A DNA stretch of 64,000 nucleotides. It comes from Aquatica leii (Eukaryota > Arthropoda > Insecta > Coleoptera > Lampyridae). The stretch's first letter is position 1. Every line of letters starts with the position of its first letter. Both the position numbers and the translations under genes were made by a program. This document shows, one piece after another, positions 12,018 to 23,379 of the stretch. The stretch lies in the NCBI GenBank assembly GCA_035610365.1, contig CM069432.1, forward strand, positions 225,516,532 through 225,580,531, in the 5' to 3' direction. The notes under the pieces were generated by a model that was given only the letters and a program-made list of their open reading frames with translations, searched no databases and had not been told where the DNA came from.

Positions 12018-12022
12018 CTTAT
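12018..12022. repeat. Target-site duplication CTTAT (right)
   Basis: CTTAT directly follows the outer end of the LTR at 12017 and pairs with 9404-9408. Confidence 0.85.
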
Positions 12023-12729
12023 TAAAATAAATTTCGGGTGCATTAACATTTTTGTATGGTCCATAAAGTAAAGTTAATATGGTCTAACTTGTAGCTAAAT
12101 GTATTAATTGATTATATACTAATGTTGCAGAAATCATTAAGTTCTGAAGCGATTTGTTTTAATTTTGTGATTTAAAACCTCTGATTTTTTCTAAAATTCT
12201 TAAATGTAACTGTTCTACAGGGGAGTTTGAACTACTGTTGTAATTAGTCGTGTAATTCGATTTTGAACAATTCACAGTATTCTTGGAAGATTTTATTCTT
12301 AAATTCCTCGACTGCATCACAAACAGTTTTCCTTGGAAAATTATGACGAGAAAAGAGATGACGAAGTTTGCTTAAAATTGTAATACTAGTAGCATCATTT
12401 AGAAGATAAGCTTGAGCGTATCGGGAAAATAAGTCTATTATTGTAAAAAGTTTGTGTCCTTAAATTATTGTATCAAGGTGTATTATATCGAAAGGTCTTT
12501 TTGCTAGGAGTGGTCTACAGGATTGAATTTTATAAGAGTGTCTTTCGTATTTATTAATCAGACATGTTTCGCATTTGTTTATAAATTTATTAATTTTTGT
12601 TTTTATATCGATCCAATAAAACTTTGATTTCAAATGATTATACGTTTCGCTAACCCCGTTATGATTAAGACAATGGTATTGATTAATTGCGTAGTATTGA
12701 TCATCAAATTTTTCTAAGTCGATAGCCAA
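12023..12729 (-). pseudogene. pol: Errantivirus-like integrase remnant
   Basis: A well preserved 89-codon frame (12460-12729) carries the H2C2 zinc-binding domain (HCLNHNGVSETYNHL then CETC) and enters the core at FDIIHLDTII, with the first catalytic Asp. Downstream, after a stop, the core continues as LFTIIDLFSRYAQAY, then CDAVEEFKNKIF (second Asp) and SPVEQLH (the Glu, near 12208-12221). A typical TLLYGPY tail follows near 12060. All three catalytic acidic residues are still visible, but at least two stops or shifts break the frame. The sequence then ends at the BEL insertion and its target duplication. Confidence 0.85.
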
Positions 12730-13750
12730 AATATTACTTTTGATGAATTATCTTTTGTAAACGAACAGATGTCTTGAGGTCACAAGAAATTTTGATTCTA
12801 GCTCTTTGTCGCCTAAGTATCTACATAAAATATTAGGGTTTATGACTTTTTTAAAACACGTATTTAAATTCTCTAACTCATGTCCTCTTGTAATAGTAAC
12901 GATTATGTTTTGAAAATGGTCTCGTATACTTTACGTTATATTGATCACTTAACTTAATATTAAGGGTTGCATAAAATAAATAATAGGATTTTCGGATATT
13001 AGTTTAGTAAATACAGGGTTTTCTAAAGAAGTGTGCTGTGTGTTTTTAGTAGATTATGTGATTTGCCGATCTTCATTGGTATTTAAGATTTCATCCAGTT
13101 CATCTAAAGAAAATTCTAAATCATTATCTACGTTTGGGAGTATAAAAAGGTCTAGGTTAGAATCATTACTCATTAATTCTTTAGTATTTATTTCGATTTG
13201 AGATCAAGCCTCTGCAACTGAGTTTTTCTTTAGATTAAGCTGATTAGCACGTATGACTTCTGAAATCTTTAAATTCGTACTAAAATTTAGATTTATTAAA
13301 TTAACATTAGCAATTGGTTCTACGTTTAAAAGAAGAAAATTTATTGCAATATTTGTATTATCTTCAAACAGGATTGTACAGAGGCCATCTTTTAAATAAG
13401 CAAATGATTCTGGAATAGTATAGTTATCTAGCTTAGTTTCAGAGATAACGACTTGACCTTCTTCAATGTTACTGCGATTTTTAGGTGAGTACTAACATTT
13501 TGCTTAAAAGGTTTATAGTTAAAAGGATTTAACATTACCTATTTGTAATGTTTGGTTATAGTAATCTATTTTAACTCCTAATTTCCATTGTTTCCTAATA
13601 ATGCGCCAAACCTATCGTGCCAATTGACGTGAAAACTAATATCACTATTTATGCCATGTTCTTTTAAAACAAGAGATGATACATTTAAATCAGACGTTAC
13701 AGTTTAATTAAAACTTTTTATAGTAAAAAATTTTAAAAAAATTATTTTTA
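12730..13750 (-). pseudogene. pol: Degenerate RT/RNase H part of errantivirus-like pol
   Basis: This interval sits between protease and integrase on the same strand, where RT and RNase H are expected. Traces such as a RGHELENLN-like block and RFLGDKELESKFLV-like wording (about 12760-12920) suit the RNase H/integrase linker. I could not find the YxDD box. Many stops occur. The assignment is mainly positional. Confidence 0.45.
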
Positions 13751-13758
13751 ATATAGTT

Positions 13759-13989
13759 TTAAGCTGGGCCTGGGTTCAATATTGAATTTGAACCACCGCT
13801 GTCTATCAAAATTATTAAATTAAAACTGGGTATGGTAATAAATAGTAAATTTGGTTTGCTCGTATTAAGATTTAGGTCAATGGTGATGTTTTCGAGACTA
13901 TTGTTGCAAAACTTGGAATTAGTTTGAGAATTTTGAAAATTATCATTTTCTTCAAGAGGAAGTAATTGATTTTCTTTGTTTTTCAACAT
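13759..13989 (-). pseudogene. pol: Errantivirus-like aspartic protease remnant
   Basis: The 76-codon frame ends with IILIDSGGSNSILNPGPA. This is the active-site motif of retroelement aspartic proteases (D-S/T-G followed by S.S.I..), with DSG in place of the commoner DTG. It begins MLKNKENQLLPLEEN and is followed by an Asn-rich spacer, as expected at the Gag-Pol junction. The protease would cleave the polyprotein. The fold after the first motif is cut off by a stop at 13759. Confidence 0.7.
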
Positions 13990-13994
13990 TATGA

Positions 13995-14960
13995 AGTTCT
14001 TCTAATACGAAATTGCGTGAGCCGGTATTTCAAAAATAATTATTATTATATGGTCTCGTTGTATTTCTTGTTGTAATTGACATTGGGGTAGGTTTAAATT
14101 CGGGTTTTCTCTAAAATATTTGTGGATTAGTGGGAAATCTTGTAGATACTGGCCTACTTTGAACATTAATTGGTGCACTAAGAAAATGATTTTGATTTCG
14201 GCTATAATTTTGTCCGTAATTTTGGTTAATGTTTTGATTACGGTACTGATTATAATATTAGTAATATTGGTTAGTATTATTAAAGTGAGTATTGTTTATG
14301 GATGTAGGGGACTTAAAGTTTTGATTTTGTGTATTACTTTTATGCGTAGATTTTATAGGTTTTTTTTGTATAATTAAATTTAAGAAGCTAACTTATTGTT
14401 TGTGATTATCGTAATTTCTAAATTGTAATAATAAATCTTCTAACGATTCTACATTTTTGTATGAAATAATGATTCTAATAAACCTGCTTTAAAAGTCTCT
14501 AGGGCTTTACGGGTATATAGATTCGTTTTATAAGTTTTAAGATTGCCATCTTGTTTGTGAATTGAAATGTGTTCTAATAAATATAGTAATTTTCCGATAG
14601 TTTTTTCGGAATATGTGTCTAATTATCATTTGTTTCTTGAAAACACGTTAGCAAATTATTTTCTAAAAGGTACTCATTTTTAGGATTACCAAAACTGCGG
14701 ACTTGACATTACTTCAAGTAGAACAATTGCAAGTTACTAAAATGTCTGTTGCAGCATTAACTAATTTAGAACAAATTTCAAAAAGTAATTTATTTAAAGT
14801 ACAATTTTCTTCTTTGTCACATTATTGTAGAAAATAAGATGAATTTCGACGTTCTCTTTCGTACTGAGGAATCATTTCTTTGACTAGATTTATTTATGTA
14901 TAGTTTGCCATGACTACTAAATTAGCGCGATTTATTAATAAATTTTCTACTTTAGAAACC
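13995..14960 (-). pseudogene. gag: Errantivirus-like gag remnant
   Basis: The minus-strand translation is very rich in Asn, Gln and Arg (for example YRNQNINQNYGQN near 14220). It ends with a PMSITTRNT...PYNNNYF..TGSRNFVLEELHNVE block (about 13995-14090), wording typical of the Gag C-terminus of errantiviruses. The upstream part to about 14960 is fragmentary, with stops. No CCHC knuckle is seen, which is normal for this group. The plus-strand open frame at 14120-14377 is only the complement of the Asn-rich stretch. Confidence 0.6.
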
Positions 14961-15371
14961 GAGTTACTATATCAAATTCTAAATTAGTTTTGGATTTTAA
15001 ATTATTTATTTTATAAGGTGACCGATCGCGAAAGCTCATAAAAAATAATTCATAAACATGTATATAATATAATAAAAGTAATTATGCAATAAAAGGATTA
15101 CTTACAAGATTAAGGTTGCGAATAACATCTCGTAGTTGCAATGTTTAGCGTGTCTAGTTTTCAGCCAGGAAAGTTTCTCTAAGATAAGTTTTTGCGTAGA
15201 TTCAGGCGTTTCGGAAATGCGAAGGCCGTCAAAGTTTAAAGTCCTACGTTACCGATGAGCCGAATGAAACTTCCAATACTTTATTTCGGATAACAAATAA
15301 TTATCTTTGTTCTTGATACACAATTAAAACTTAAAAATCACTGACACTAAAGTTGAGCCGTTTCTGTATCC

Positions 15372-15396
15372 TGTTCGCAGCGCTAAATATGTCAAA
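15372..15396 (-). other. Possible primer-binding site of errantivirus-like element
   Basis: The minus strand reads TAGCGCTGCGAACAGGAT, which resembles a TGGCGCAGTCGGTAGGAT-type primer-binding site used by many gypsy-group elements. It lies about 400 bases 5' of gag, a reasonable leader length. I could not identify a paired LTR, so this is a weak call. Confidence 0.25.
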
Positions 15397-15399
15397 TAC

Positions 15400-16075
15400 A
15401 ACTTTAAAGAATTAAAAAATAAATTTATTTAAAAATTACAAAGTTAATGTTTGGAGAACAATAGATTGTACAATCCTGTCTTAAAAATATTCTGTGTTGA
15501 GTTTTTATTAACTCGGGAACATCGCTAATAAATACATTTCATCAATAGCTTAGTTTAATGTCAGTTACACATTGCAATAAACTTTTTAACATAATAATAA
15601 TAAGCAAAGAAAGAAGTATTAATCAATTATTACCGTTGCAAAATTAGTCATGATGATTTGTACAAAAGGTTATTGAATTCGGATATAATTATATACTAAC
15701 TAATCATCGTTGAATAAATAACTCTAAACAATTATTATTATTCGAGTTATAGAAGTACAAACTGTAGATTAGCACAAATGAATTTAAAAACAGTCATAAA
15801 TAGTGTTACTACAAAATATTGTCAGTACCTATTTAGTTCAAAATAGCGAAACTGTTAAAAATTTTTATTCTAACATTCTTAGCACACAAGCATCTTATTG
15901 AAATACGCATTTCTGACCTATTTATTTTATCAAATAATAAACAATAAATAGGCAAGTTAAAAATATAGTACTTTAATATATTATATTTATTTAATGGTTT
16001 ACGACAGACTACTTAAAGAAATCAAACTATTTATAAATTACAAAGCATTCGTATATAAAATATTTTGTCAAAGAA
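15400..16075. other. AT-rich stretch without recognisable gene
   Basis: The 5' LTR of the errantivirus-like element would be expected in the first few hundred bases, but no copy of it is seen near 7.4-7.9 kb. Nothing else is recognised. Confidence 0.4.
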
Positions 16076-16077
16076 AA

Positions 16078-16215
16078 ACGTTTAAAGTTGATAGTGGGTT
16101 ATTCGTTATGTCGAATGTGCCCTCTGCAGGTTTGGGTGTGTCCTGCCTGTTCTGCACTAAATCACTATCGGCCCTGACCATCAGCGTAATTGTTTTTGTC
16201 GATATATTGTAATTG
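16078..16215 (-). other. GC-richer island, possible coding exon (strand uncertain)
   Basis: In very AT-rich surroundings this short island has balanced composition and is open on both strands. The minus frame translates as a soluble, mixed sequence (VRADSDLVQNRQDTPK, then PAEGTFDITNNPLSTLN) ending at a stop near 16080. The plus frame is more hydrophobic. No good splice acceptor was found just upstream on the minus strand. I do not recognise the product. It may be a conserved exon or a transposon scrap. Confidence 0.25.
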
Positions 16216-16429
16216 TTAGAAAACAATATTTTTAGGATATTGAATAAAAATTGTGTTTACTGTTTTTATCATATACTATTTTATCCTTATCTCGTTACAT
16301 TTTTTGAAATAATTAAATACGCAATTATCAAAAATTACTTACTTTTAAATTTAATTAATTATTTTGAACTTGAATCAGTTAAACTGCAATTGGAAGTTAA
16401 AATAAATCTTAAACTCAGTTAAACATAAT

Positions 16430-18080
16430 TGCACATTATGGAAAAATACATTTTCAGAAATAGATGTTTAAACACGTATATTACTCTACATAGTTAACAT
16501 AATAATTATTTTACAAGTATACATAATCTTCTAATTTGAGAACGTACGGACGTTATTCAAAAGATTGCTTAATTATTTTATCAAAATACATGTTTAAAAA
16601 ACATTAGACGTAAATGTTTACAGAAAATACTCATATCCAGTTTTAAATTGAATCTAAGTTAGTGATTGATTGATTTATGATCATGGTATACGTTTCTTTA
16701 ATTTTGTTTAATTTTTTATTTATTCAATTACTGAATTAATGTACTATCATTTAAATGCATACATAGTTTGTTTGTTGTTGCTTAAACTGAATCGCGAATT
16801 CTGAACTGAAAAAAAAACAAGAAACGATAAAGCTTCGGTCTTGTGTTATTTTCAAAATGAACATAGATCTAAAGATAGAAACTTCATGTTGCACACATCT
16901 GACACATAATTGTTTAGAAATTACAAGGCAGTCTATACAGGAAATTGATGTAATTCCTGTTCAGTGACAAGATATTATACAGTAGTTCATTCACCTGTTG
17001 AAATTGTTAATTATCTATAACAATTATTCCCTTGAGGAAACAACCAGTTTAGAGAAATTATAATTAGATTGATATTCACAAGTAATTAATGTTAGTAAGT
17101 TTTGTTTTGCAGAATTTCTTTTACTAATGACAAGTTACATACTTAAAAGTATATTTTATTGGTACACAATTAACAACGTTATTTTGTTTTGTTCTTGGTT
17201 TTTGTTAAGCTTTGTTCTATAAAACAATAGCGTAAATACGCAAATTAAACCTCAGCTATTTACCACTATTGATGTTTTCTAAATGCTTTGTTCAATTGAT
17301 GTGAAATTCGCATATTAAATTGCTTAAATTTACTAAATGGTTAAACTAGAATTAGAGGTGTACAATATGTATACTGACACTTTAAAAATATTTTGTGTAA
17401 TGTGTACAATCGCAAGAATGAAACAAAAATTTGGTATAATTAACTAGTATTATCGTCTATAGCGTATCTTTTAAAACTTATTTTTATATTACACTTTTAT
17501 ACAATCAATTAAATAAATATATATATATTAGAGGTGTAAACTTTAACGCAAATTCTAAGTTAAATATTTTTACACTTAAAACTTATAAATACAGTAATTT
17601 ATATTAAAAATTTAAATTATTTACTTTTTAATAATATAAAAAATAAAAAAACTTAATAACAAAACAAATTAATAAAGTGCTTACATAGGATAAAGTCGTC
17701 AGGTGAGATGATTGCGTCAAAATAATATTAAAGTACTCAAAGAATATAAACATTATAACCTTGTTATAAAATTGTAATGGTTGCATATTACGTGCCGCTG
17801 TAAATGTAAATATAGAAATTAACTTTTAGTTTCTGCAAATTAAATGATTACAATCATTGGCGGCTGGTGGCTAATGCTGCGAGAGGGTTATATCAGTAAT
17901 TTTATTTTAAAAACGCATTCTTACTTGATAAAGGATTTATACTTATTTAAAGTCAATATGAATTAAATAATTCAGAGTATATTCTAAGTCTACGTTTCTT
18001 ACTGTTGTGTTGTATTTGTTCTTGTGTTTAATTAATTTATTTTCAAAGTTAGTTCTTGTGATTAATTGGCTTCATAGCGT
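16430..18080. other. AT-rich stretch without recognisable gene
   Basis: There are no motifs on either strand, only AT-rich simple sequence. I see nothing to annotate. Confidence 0.5.
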
Positions 18081-18084
18081 AGGT

Positions 18085-18314
18085 CAAGACACACCATTTT
18101 TGTAGTCTAAAATGTAAGTGTACTTCTTGTAGTACTAATTATTGATAACATATTTGCAACAATTACAATTTTTAATAAAACAGAGGTTTGAAGAAGTCGC
18201 ACAAAACGTTGCCTTACATAGACACATAAAGTGTTTTTATGCCCTTCCTCATAGAAGAACCCAAAAGAAATTGTGGTAAGTCCAATTAAGGAGGAACATA
18301 TACAACTTACCGTA
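18085..18314 (+). repeat. Single-arm copy of the 54.8-kb hairpin repeat
   Basis: The block starting CAAGACACACCATTTTT and continuing GAAGAAGT.GCACAAAACGT, TAGACAC.TAAAGTGTTTT, ATGCCCTTCCT and AAGTCCA.TTAAGGAGGA matches 54816-54985 in order and spacing, with about 60 extra bases in the middle. The GAAGAAG...CAAAACGT arrangement resembles the terminal repeats of Penelope-like elements, but that is inference. Confidence 0.7.
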
Positions 18315-18390
18315 ACAATTAACCATCTTTAGAATAAGCAAAATGACACGTTACATATCTTCAATCGTAAATTAATAACGATTAATAGTA

Positions 18391-18426
18391 GGGTCATTGA
18401 CCAAAATTAGTCAAGGGTCATTGACC
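18391..18426. promoter_or_regulatory. Two tandem nuclear-receptor palindromes (EcRE-like IR1)
   Basis: GGGTCATTGACC occurs twice, at 18391-18402 and 18415-18426, a 24-bp period. Each is a perfect inverted repeat of the TGACC half-site with a one-base spacer. This fits the published ecdysone response element consensus (RGGTCANTGACCY) except for the last base. Two palindromes on nearly adjacent helical faces are the arrangement of a strong hormone-response element. No nearby gene is recognised, so function is inferred. Confidence 0.4.
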
Positions 18427-18429
18427 AAA

Positions 18430-19860
18430 ATTGACAATATTTATTAAAGAATTTAATTTCTAAAAATATTTAAAACCAAGCAGTAGGTTTTATTTGTTAG
18501 CTATATATTTTCATTATTTTAAAAATAAGTAATTGGAGCTTACATTTTACGTCTGTTTCTTTACATTTCAACTATATTTTCAATGAACTGTAAGAAAATG
18601 CTAACGGAGTATAAAAAAACCAAACTTAAATCTTGGAAACTAGACTAAACATAATCTAAATCGTGAAAGTAAGATGAGCAATAATGTTTTGTACAACTAA
18701 CTAAAGATGATGATAAGAAAAGGACAAGAAGATCTAATTAAAAATGTAACAAAACTAGAAAAGTTGTTACTTGAACTCAAAAAAATGCCCGCGTCTGTAA
18801 AACAACTGTATTACTTAATTTCACGTGTAAGCTGTTGCAATAGTTAACTGCGTTACGTTCTAGCTACATTGCTTTTACTGTGTAAAGCAATATAACAGAC
18901 AAAAAGATATTAAAATACATTGTACAGTCTTTGTTTAATTTAAAACTAATATGAAAAACTATTATAAATAATTATATAAAATAATTTTTTGAATTAGCAA
19001 TGCATTTTGTGACGTTCATGCTAATTTTTTTAATTTAAAATTTAAAAATTTTTAATAATGACTTCGGTTATTATTTTTTACTTAATAAATAAGGCATTTT
19101 TCTGCTAGGACTTTTGGGCTATCCCTTTGATTTCCTACAAAAATGAAAGAATTATAACAAACAGTTTTATATTGCAGTACTATACATAGAATAACGAAAC
19201 CTTTACCTAATTGGGGCCCAATCTTTAAACAAACTAAATACAAAATACATTCATTTACGGAATACAAAAGATATCTTAAAAATCTAACCTTTACGCATGT
19301 ATATTCACTGACAGGTAAATTATGGCGTTTTACTGGAAACCATCTAATCTCAGCGTCGGTCGTCTTCAAATGAGCGGACTACACTAAAACCAAAAGGCGT
19401 TACGTTGTCATACTACAGTGCCAATGAATTCGTTTTATTTAAGAAATAGATCTGACCTACCAATAACTATATATGTGGGGTAAATCTCTTAGCCCGTAGA
19501 ACAATAAAATCCACTTGGCTAGATTGCCAATTCATGGCAAGGAAAAGATAAGGAGATAGAATTGTGGTGATTTCAAAAACGAACGACTTTAATCAGTTTG
19601 CAAAGCAATACCAGTTGTCTGTTCAAGTAACGCACACTTTAGTGTATATTTTATATATTTTTGCATATTTAATTTTGTTAATTTTGGTTATTTTTTCTCT
19701 TTCTTTCATTTTCCTCACAATATTTTATTTAAAATTATTTACCGTATTTTTTCTTGTTGTGAGCATTCTTTTGTTGCTTGTGTGCTTTCAATTGAATAAT
19801 AAAAAATAAAAAAATAAAAAAACAAATTAAGAGTTATATTATTTTCTATAATTATGAAAC
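18430..19860. other. AT-rich stretch without recognisable gene
   Basis: An open frame at 19082-19369 (-) has mixed composition but no motif I recognise. The frame at 19564-19809 (+) is a hydrophobic low-complexity translation. No element ends are seen. Confidence 0.4.
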
Positions 19861-19865
19861 AGTTC

Positions 19866-21237
19866 TGTAATGAATCTGAAGTCCGCCGCGTATTTGTGTT
19901 AATAAATATTCAGAATTTAAGTCAAATTACGCGTGAACTTAGAACCCTGTGCAGATGAGCCACCTCCACACCGACGAAGAGCGCGCCATACCCCACTCAT
20001 GTGTCCTCGTACGTGATAACACGCTATAAAAGGAGATCCGCTAAAAGAAACGCTACTTAGCCTTAATCCTGTTTACCTGTGCTCTACTTACCTGTAAACC
20101 GAATTAACTTGCCGAAATCCAGTAACGACAAACCTCGCACCGTCCATTGATAATTTTCTGTTCGTTTTAATAAATAACCAGACCATCCGCTATTTACCTT
20201 GCTAATTCTCTAACCTATTTATTCAACAACAACCGCTACGTCTTGGCCATCTTTCCTGAAACCGACTAATTATTCCTGTTACCAGATACCTATTACACCG
20301 AACTAACCTGTTGAAAATTAATAATCCTGTTAACACCGAACCTTGCACCGTCCCTTGATTAATTTTTTTCGTGATTTCACCGATTAACCTGATCATACGC
20401 GATTCACCTGGCTCATTCCTTCGATTGCTTTGTGATACGATAATATCTACGTACTGACCAGATTTCTTGTATTTCATTCACGATTGTGAACCTGTTAGTA
20501 AGTTCACCGTTTAATTAACTTCTAGTCTAGTCTTATACCGAAACCAGCAGCATAGCAGAGCTAGAACAGTAGGAGATTAAGTGTACAAAGTAACTAAGCC
20601 TTGTGTATCGAGGATTCGCTACAACTGCTTATTTACGATTGTCAACTTACCCTCGTAAAACTCTGTTACAGACTACAGTTAACTCGGTACGTTTGTAATC
20701 GTTTTAACCACCTAGCGTAAAGTAAGCTCTCGAGTTAAACAAAAATAGTGTATTGGGGATATATTTGTTCAAAGTCGTTGGTTTACCCACCTGCAACGTA
20801 TAGTTTCACGAGAGCTAAATCTACGAGTACTATTTTAAAACGACCATCACCTGAATTCAAGTATCAATCGTAGCCTTGTATGTTTAATACGATTTTCCTG
20901 GTCTAATTGAATTGTAATAACTTCGTGAACCACCCTTGTACTCAGAATTAATTACCTGTAGAAATACCGTTTGCAATTAAGCCCGCCGTGTATTAAATAC
21001 TCACCTGGCAGTCAGCATAGTCCACGTGTATTAACCTCAACCAGCAAACAAACTTCCCGTAAGATTATCGACCTAATCCAAAGTAAATATTGTAAATCCA
21101 GTTAAATTGCACAGTAATTCTTTCCCGTAATTATACAATTAACTCCACAAGTTCTTTATTTTATTTATTAGCAGTTTACCGGCACTAACCTTTCAACTTA
21201 CAGATAATAACGGAAGTCAACCGTAGCGCCCTCTAAG
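19866..21237 (+). repeat. Long gypsy-type LTR, related to the one at 51.8-53.2 kb
   Basis: A GC-richer non-coding block about 1.37 kb long stands out from its surroundings. Its first 120 bases follow the LTR at 53247 (minus) in order: TGTAA.GAA, GTCCG..GTATTTGT, then ACGCGTG.ACTT. A TATA box follows at 20025. The interior has the same kind of repeated ACCTG and CACCGT words (for example CTCGCACCGTCC near 20134 and TTGCACCGTCCC near 20344). At 21238 it runs into TGGAAGATCCCGGGA, a primer-binding-site-like start. So it reads as a 5' LTR or solo LTR plus leader. No gag or pol follows. Confidence 0.6.
20025..20033 (+). promoter_or_regulatory. LTR promoter TATA box
   Basis: TATAAAAGG lies about 160 bases into the LTR, in the same relative position as the TATAAAATA of the related LTR at 53077-53085 (minus strand). 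Confidence 0.5.
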
Positions 21238-21360
21238 TGGAAGATCCCGGGACAAATAACATACAATAATTTTATTATACAATATACAGTGTATATACAA
21301 AATAAACTCAATTGTTAACATTGTAAATTAGCTAGCTGAGCTACCAAACCAGTAACCTGT
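21238..21360 (+). other. Primer-binding-site-like sequence and leader
   Basis: TGGAAGATCCCGGGA begins exactly where the LTR similarity ends. An AT-rich leader with TATTATACAATATAC follows. The comparable place after the 51.8-kb LTR has TTGGGGGCGTCGCTC and a leader with TATTACAATATAC. The actual tRNA primer is unknown. Confidence 0.4.
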
Positions 21361-22440
21361 GCCAGTACGTGACGGTACAGTTCCTAATTAAATTATTTCA
21401 GTTATAACCTCGTATACTAGTTTTTCAGCTCGTAAAGGTACTGTAGTGTTCCTAATGTCGTTTTTTACCTATCATATTATTTTGCGTGTTCTTTCTTTTA
21501 ATTATAGTAGATGTGATTATTTGGTTTTCTCTTGCATCCAGGTTAGTTTTTTCCAAACTTCTGATAATGTTCATGTTTTGTTTGTAATAATCTGCTCTCT
21601 GTTATTTTTCTCCTGTTACGTGCATAAATTTCAAAGTGTAATACCCTGCACATTCATTACACTGAAGTTAGATTTTTACTTTCGACGCCTTCTAACGAGT
21701 TTCATTTTTACTTCATTTCCTGTCAAGACGTTAAACCGTCCATTACTCAAATTTTTGCTTGCGATGGCTAAATTAATTTTCTAACATCATCGGCGTATGT
21801 GGAAATTATGATATATATAAAACGAAAACGCATTTCTATTAGTTTATTCATCACAGGGTAAAATTTTACTATTTGTTTTTAGAAATCATTGGTAATTTCC
21901 AGGTTAATTTATTAGCACGACCCGACACGTGTTAGTCCACATGTTTTGGTGCATTCTCCACCAATGAGGGCTTAATATCGACCAAATACCTTCATGGAAA
22001 TATTATAATATTGGAAAGCTTACGTTAAAGTTAAAAACGAAGTTTTGACAAGAAATATTCTCCGATGTACTGTTCCTTATGAGTCAATCGATTGCGATAT
22101 CAACATTTAATTTAATGTGTACAACAGCATTCCGGTTTTATGTCTAATTTCTTTTAGCATTAAAATAGTTTTGTAGATTTTTGTTGTCGTGAGTTTTTGT
22201 GCTGACACGATTTGGTCTGTTCATTAATATTCCAAATCGACTCAACGACGAAAACGTTTTCTTCGGGCAAGTAATGGATTGTAGGTAAGTCTTATTTAAT
22301 TACATTTGTGTCATAAAGGTCTCTCACGAAAATTTGGCTTGTTATTCTAAATTACATAATTACATCACTTGTTTCAATACCATTCAGGTATTTTCATTGA
22401 TTCTTTTTGTGTGTCGCATGCTGTGAATCATAGATATTTA
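21361..22440. other. No recognised gene; weak trace on the minus strand
   Basis: The 112-codon plus frame at 21446-21784 is hydrophobic. Its complement shows short charged stretches (such as KMKLVRRRRK near 21690) broken by stops, which might be a very old coding remnant. I could not assign it. The rest is AT-rich. Confidence 0.3.
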
Positions 22441-22469
22441 TAATAATAATAATAATAATAATAATAATT
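22441..22469 (-). repeat. (AAT)n microsatellite, LINE 3' tail
   Basis: This is a pure run of AAT/TAA triplets directly next to the LINE 3' end. It is best read as the element's tail rather than an independent microsatellite. Confidence 0.8.
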
Positions 22470-23062
22470 TTATTGTTTTCAGAAACAAAGTTCTATAACA
22501 AAGAGTTGAGTTTTGAAAAATTAACGTAATGATAAAGTAACAAAATTAATATATCTAGTACAAAGAAAAGAAAACAGTATTTTTAAATCTCATACACTTC
22601 AAATCCGTAAGATACTAAACAAAAAATATTTTTTTAATGTAAACTTATAGTATAGCAACAAAACAAAATAATTTTTTTTGCTTATTTAAAACTTAAAACT
22701 TAAATTAACAAATTATTCATTTAAAATAAAACTTCTTATTTTTAATGCATTTATAGTAAAATAATAAATTGTATTCATTTTTAAGATACTTAAATTACTA
22801 AACATATCATGAATATTGTCTTTGTTAATGTTAGCAAACTGTGATTTGAAGTTATTGTTTCTGATGGGGTTGTAAATAGGGCATACGATGTAGAAATGGT
22901 ACATGTCTTCTAGTTCGTGACAATTACAAATGGAACAGATATTTGTCATTATCAATTCAATTTTTTTCTTGCTATCAATACCCTATATGTAATTTATGCC
23001 TATGTATTGTGTGTTGCGGATACTTCCGGCATTTATATAACCTTCGTTGAATAATTTACGAT
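22441..23062 (-). mobile_element. 5'-truncated LINE with (ATT)n tail
   Basis: The minus strand runs from a coding end through a 3' untranslated part into CAATAAAATT and an ATT-repeat tail (22441-22469). Tails like this are typical of Jockey/I/RTE-type LINEs. The open frame (22713-23062, one stop at about 22982) reads IYRKLFNEGYINAGSIRNTQ, then ICSICNCHELEDMYHFYIVCPIYNPIR. The latter is the C-terminal CxxC...H....C finger found after LINE reverse transcriptases. The rest of the element was never inserted or is lost, the usual result of incomplete reverse transcription. Confidence 0.8.
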
Positions 23063-23379
23063 AAATTTCTTGTGCTCGTTAATAATCTACGATATTAAGT
23101 TAAAGTTGTTATACATATTCATCTTTCTTTTTTTTTGTTCCGTTTAGAATTACGAACCTGATTCTGTTGCAAGCTTGGACGTTCTGTCTTGTTCGAAACA
23201 GAAGTTTTTCGACTAGCGCGAGTTGGTCTGAGCAAGGTTCGTAACACCTATAAATTTGTAGCACTCCTCTAAATTTTTATGTCGTTTTGTGTTTTACCCA
23301 TACATTAGTACTATATCTCAATCTTATACTACTACAATGTGTAGTACTACAGCAACTTCTACTTTTCCTATTTCCTTTC

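Noticed and set aside
19082..19369. Minus-strand frame of 95 codons
   Set aside because: No recognised domain. It is interrupted by splice-like words on both strands and has no supporting context, so it was kept out of the gene list.
21446..21784. Possible piggyBac-type C-terminal finger on the minus strand
   Set aside because: The basic RRRRK stretch is present, but the required cysteines are absent and stops intervene.
22441..22469. Independent microsatellite
   Set aside because: Its position immediately after a LINE 3' end with CAATAAAATT makes it the element's tail.
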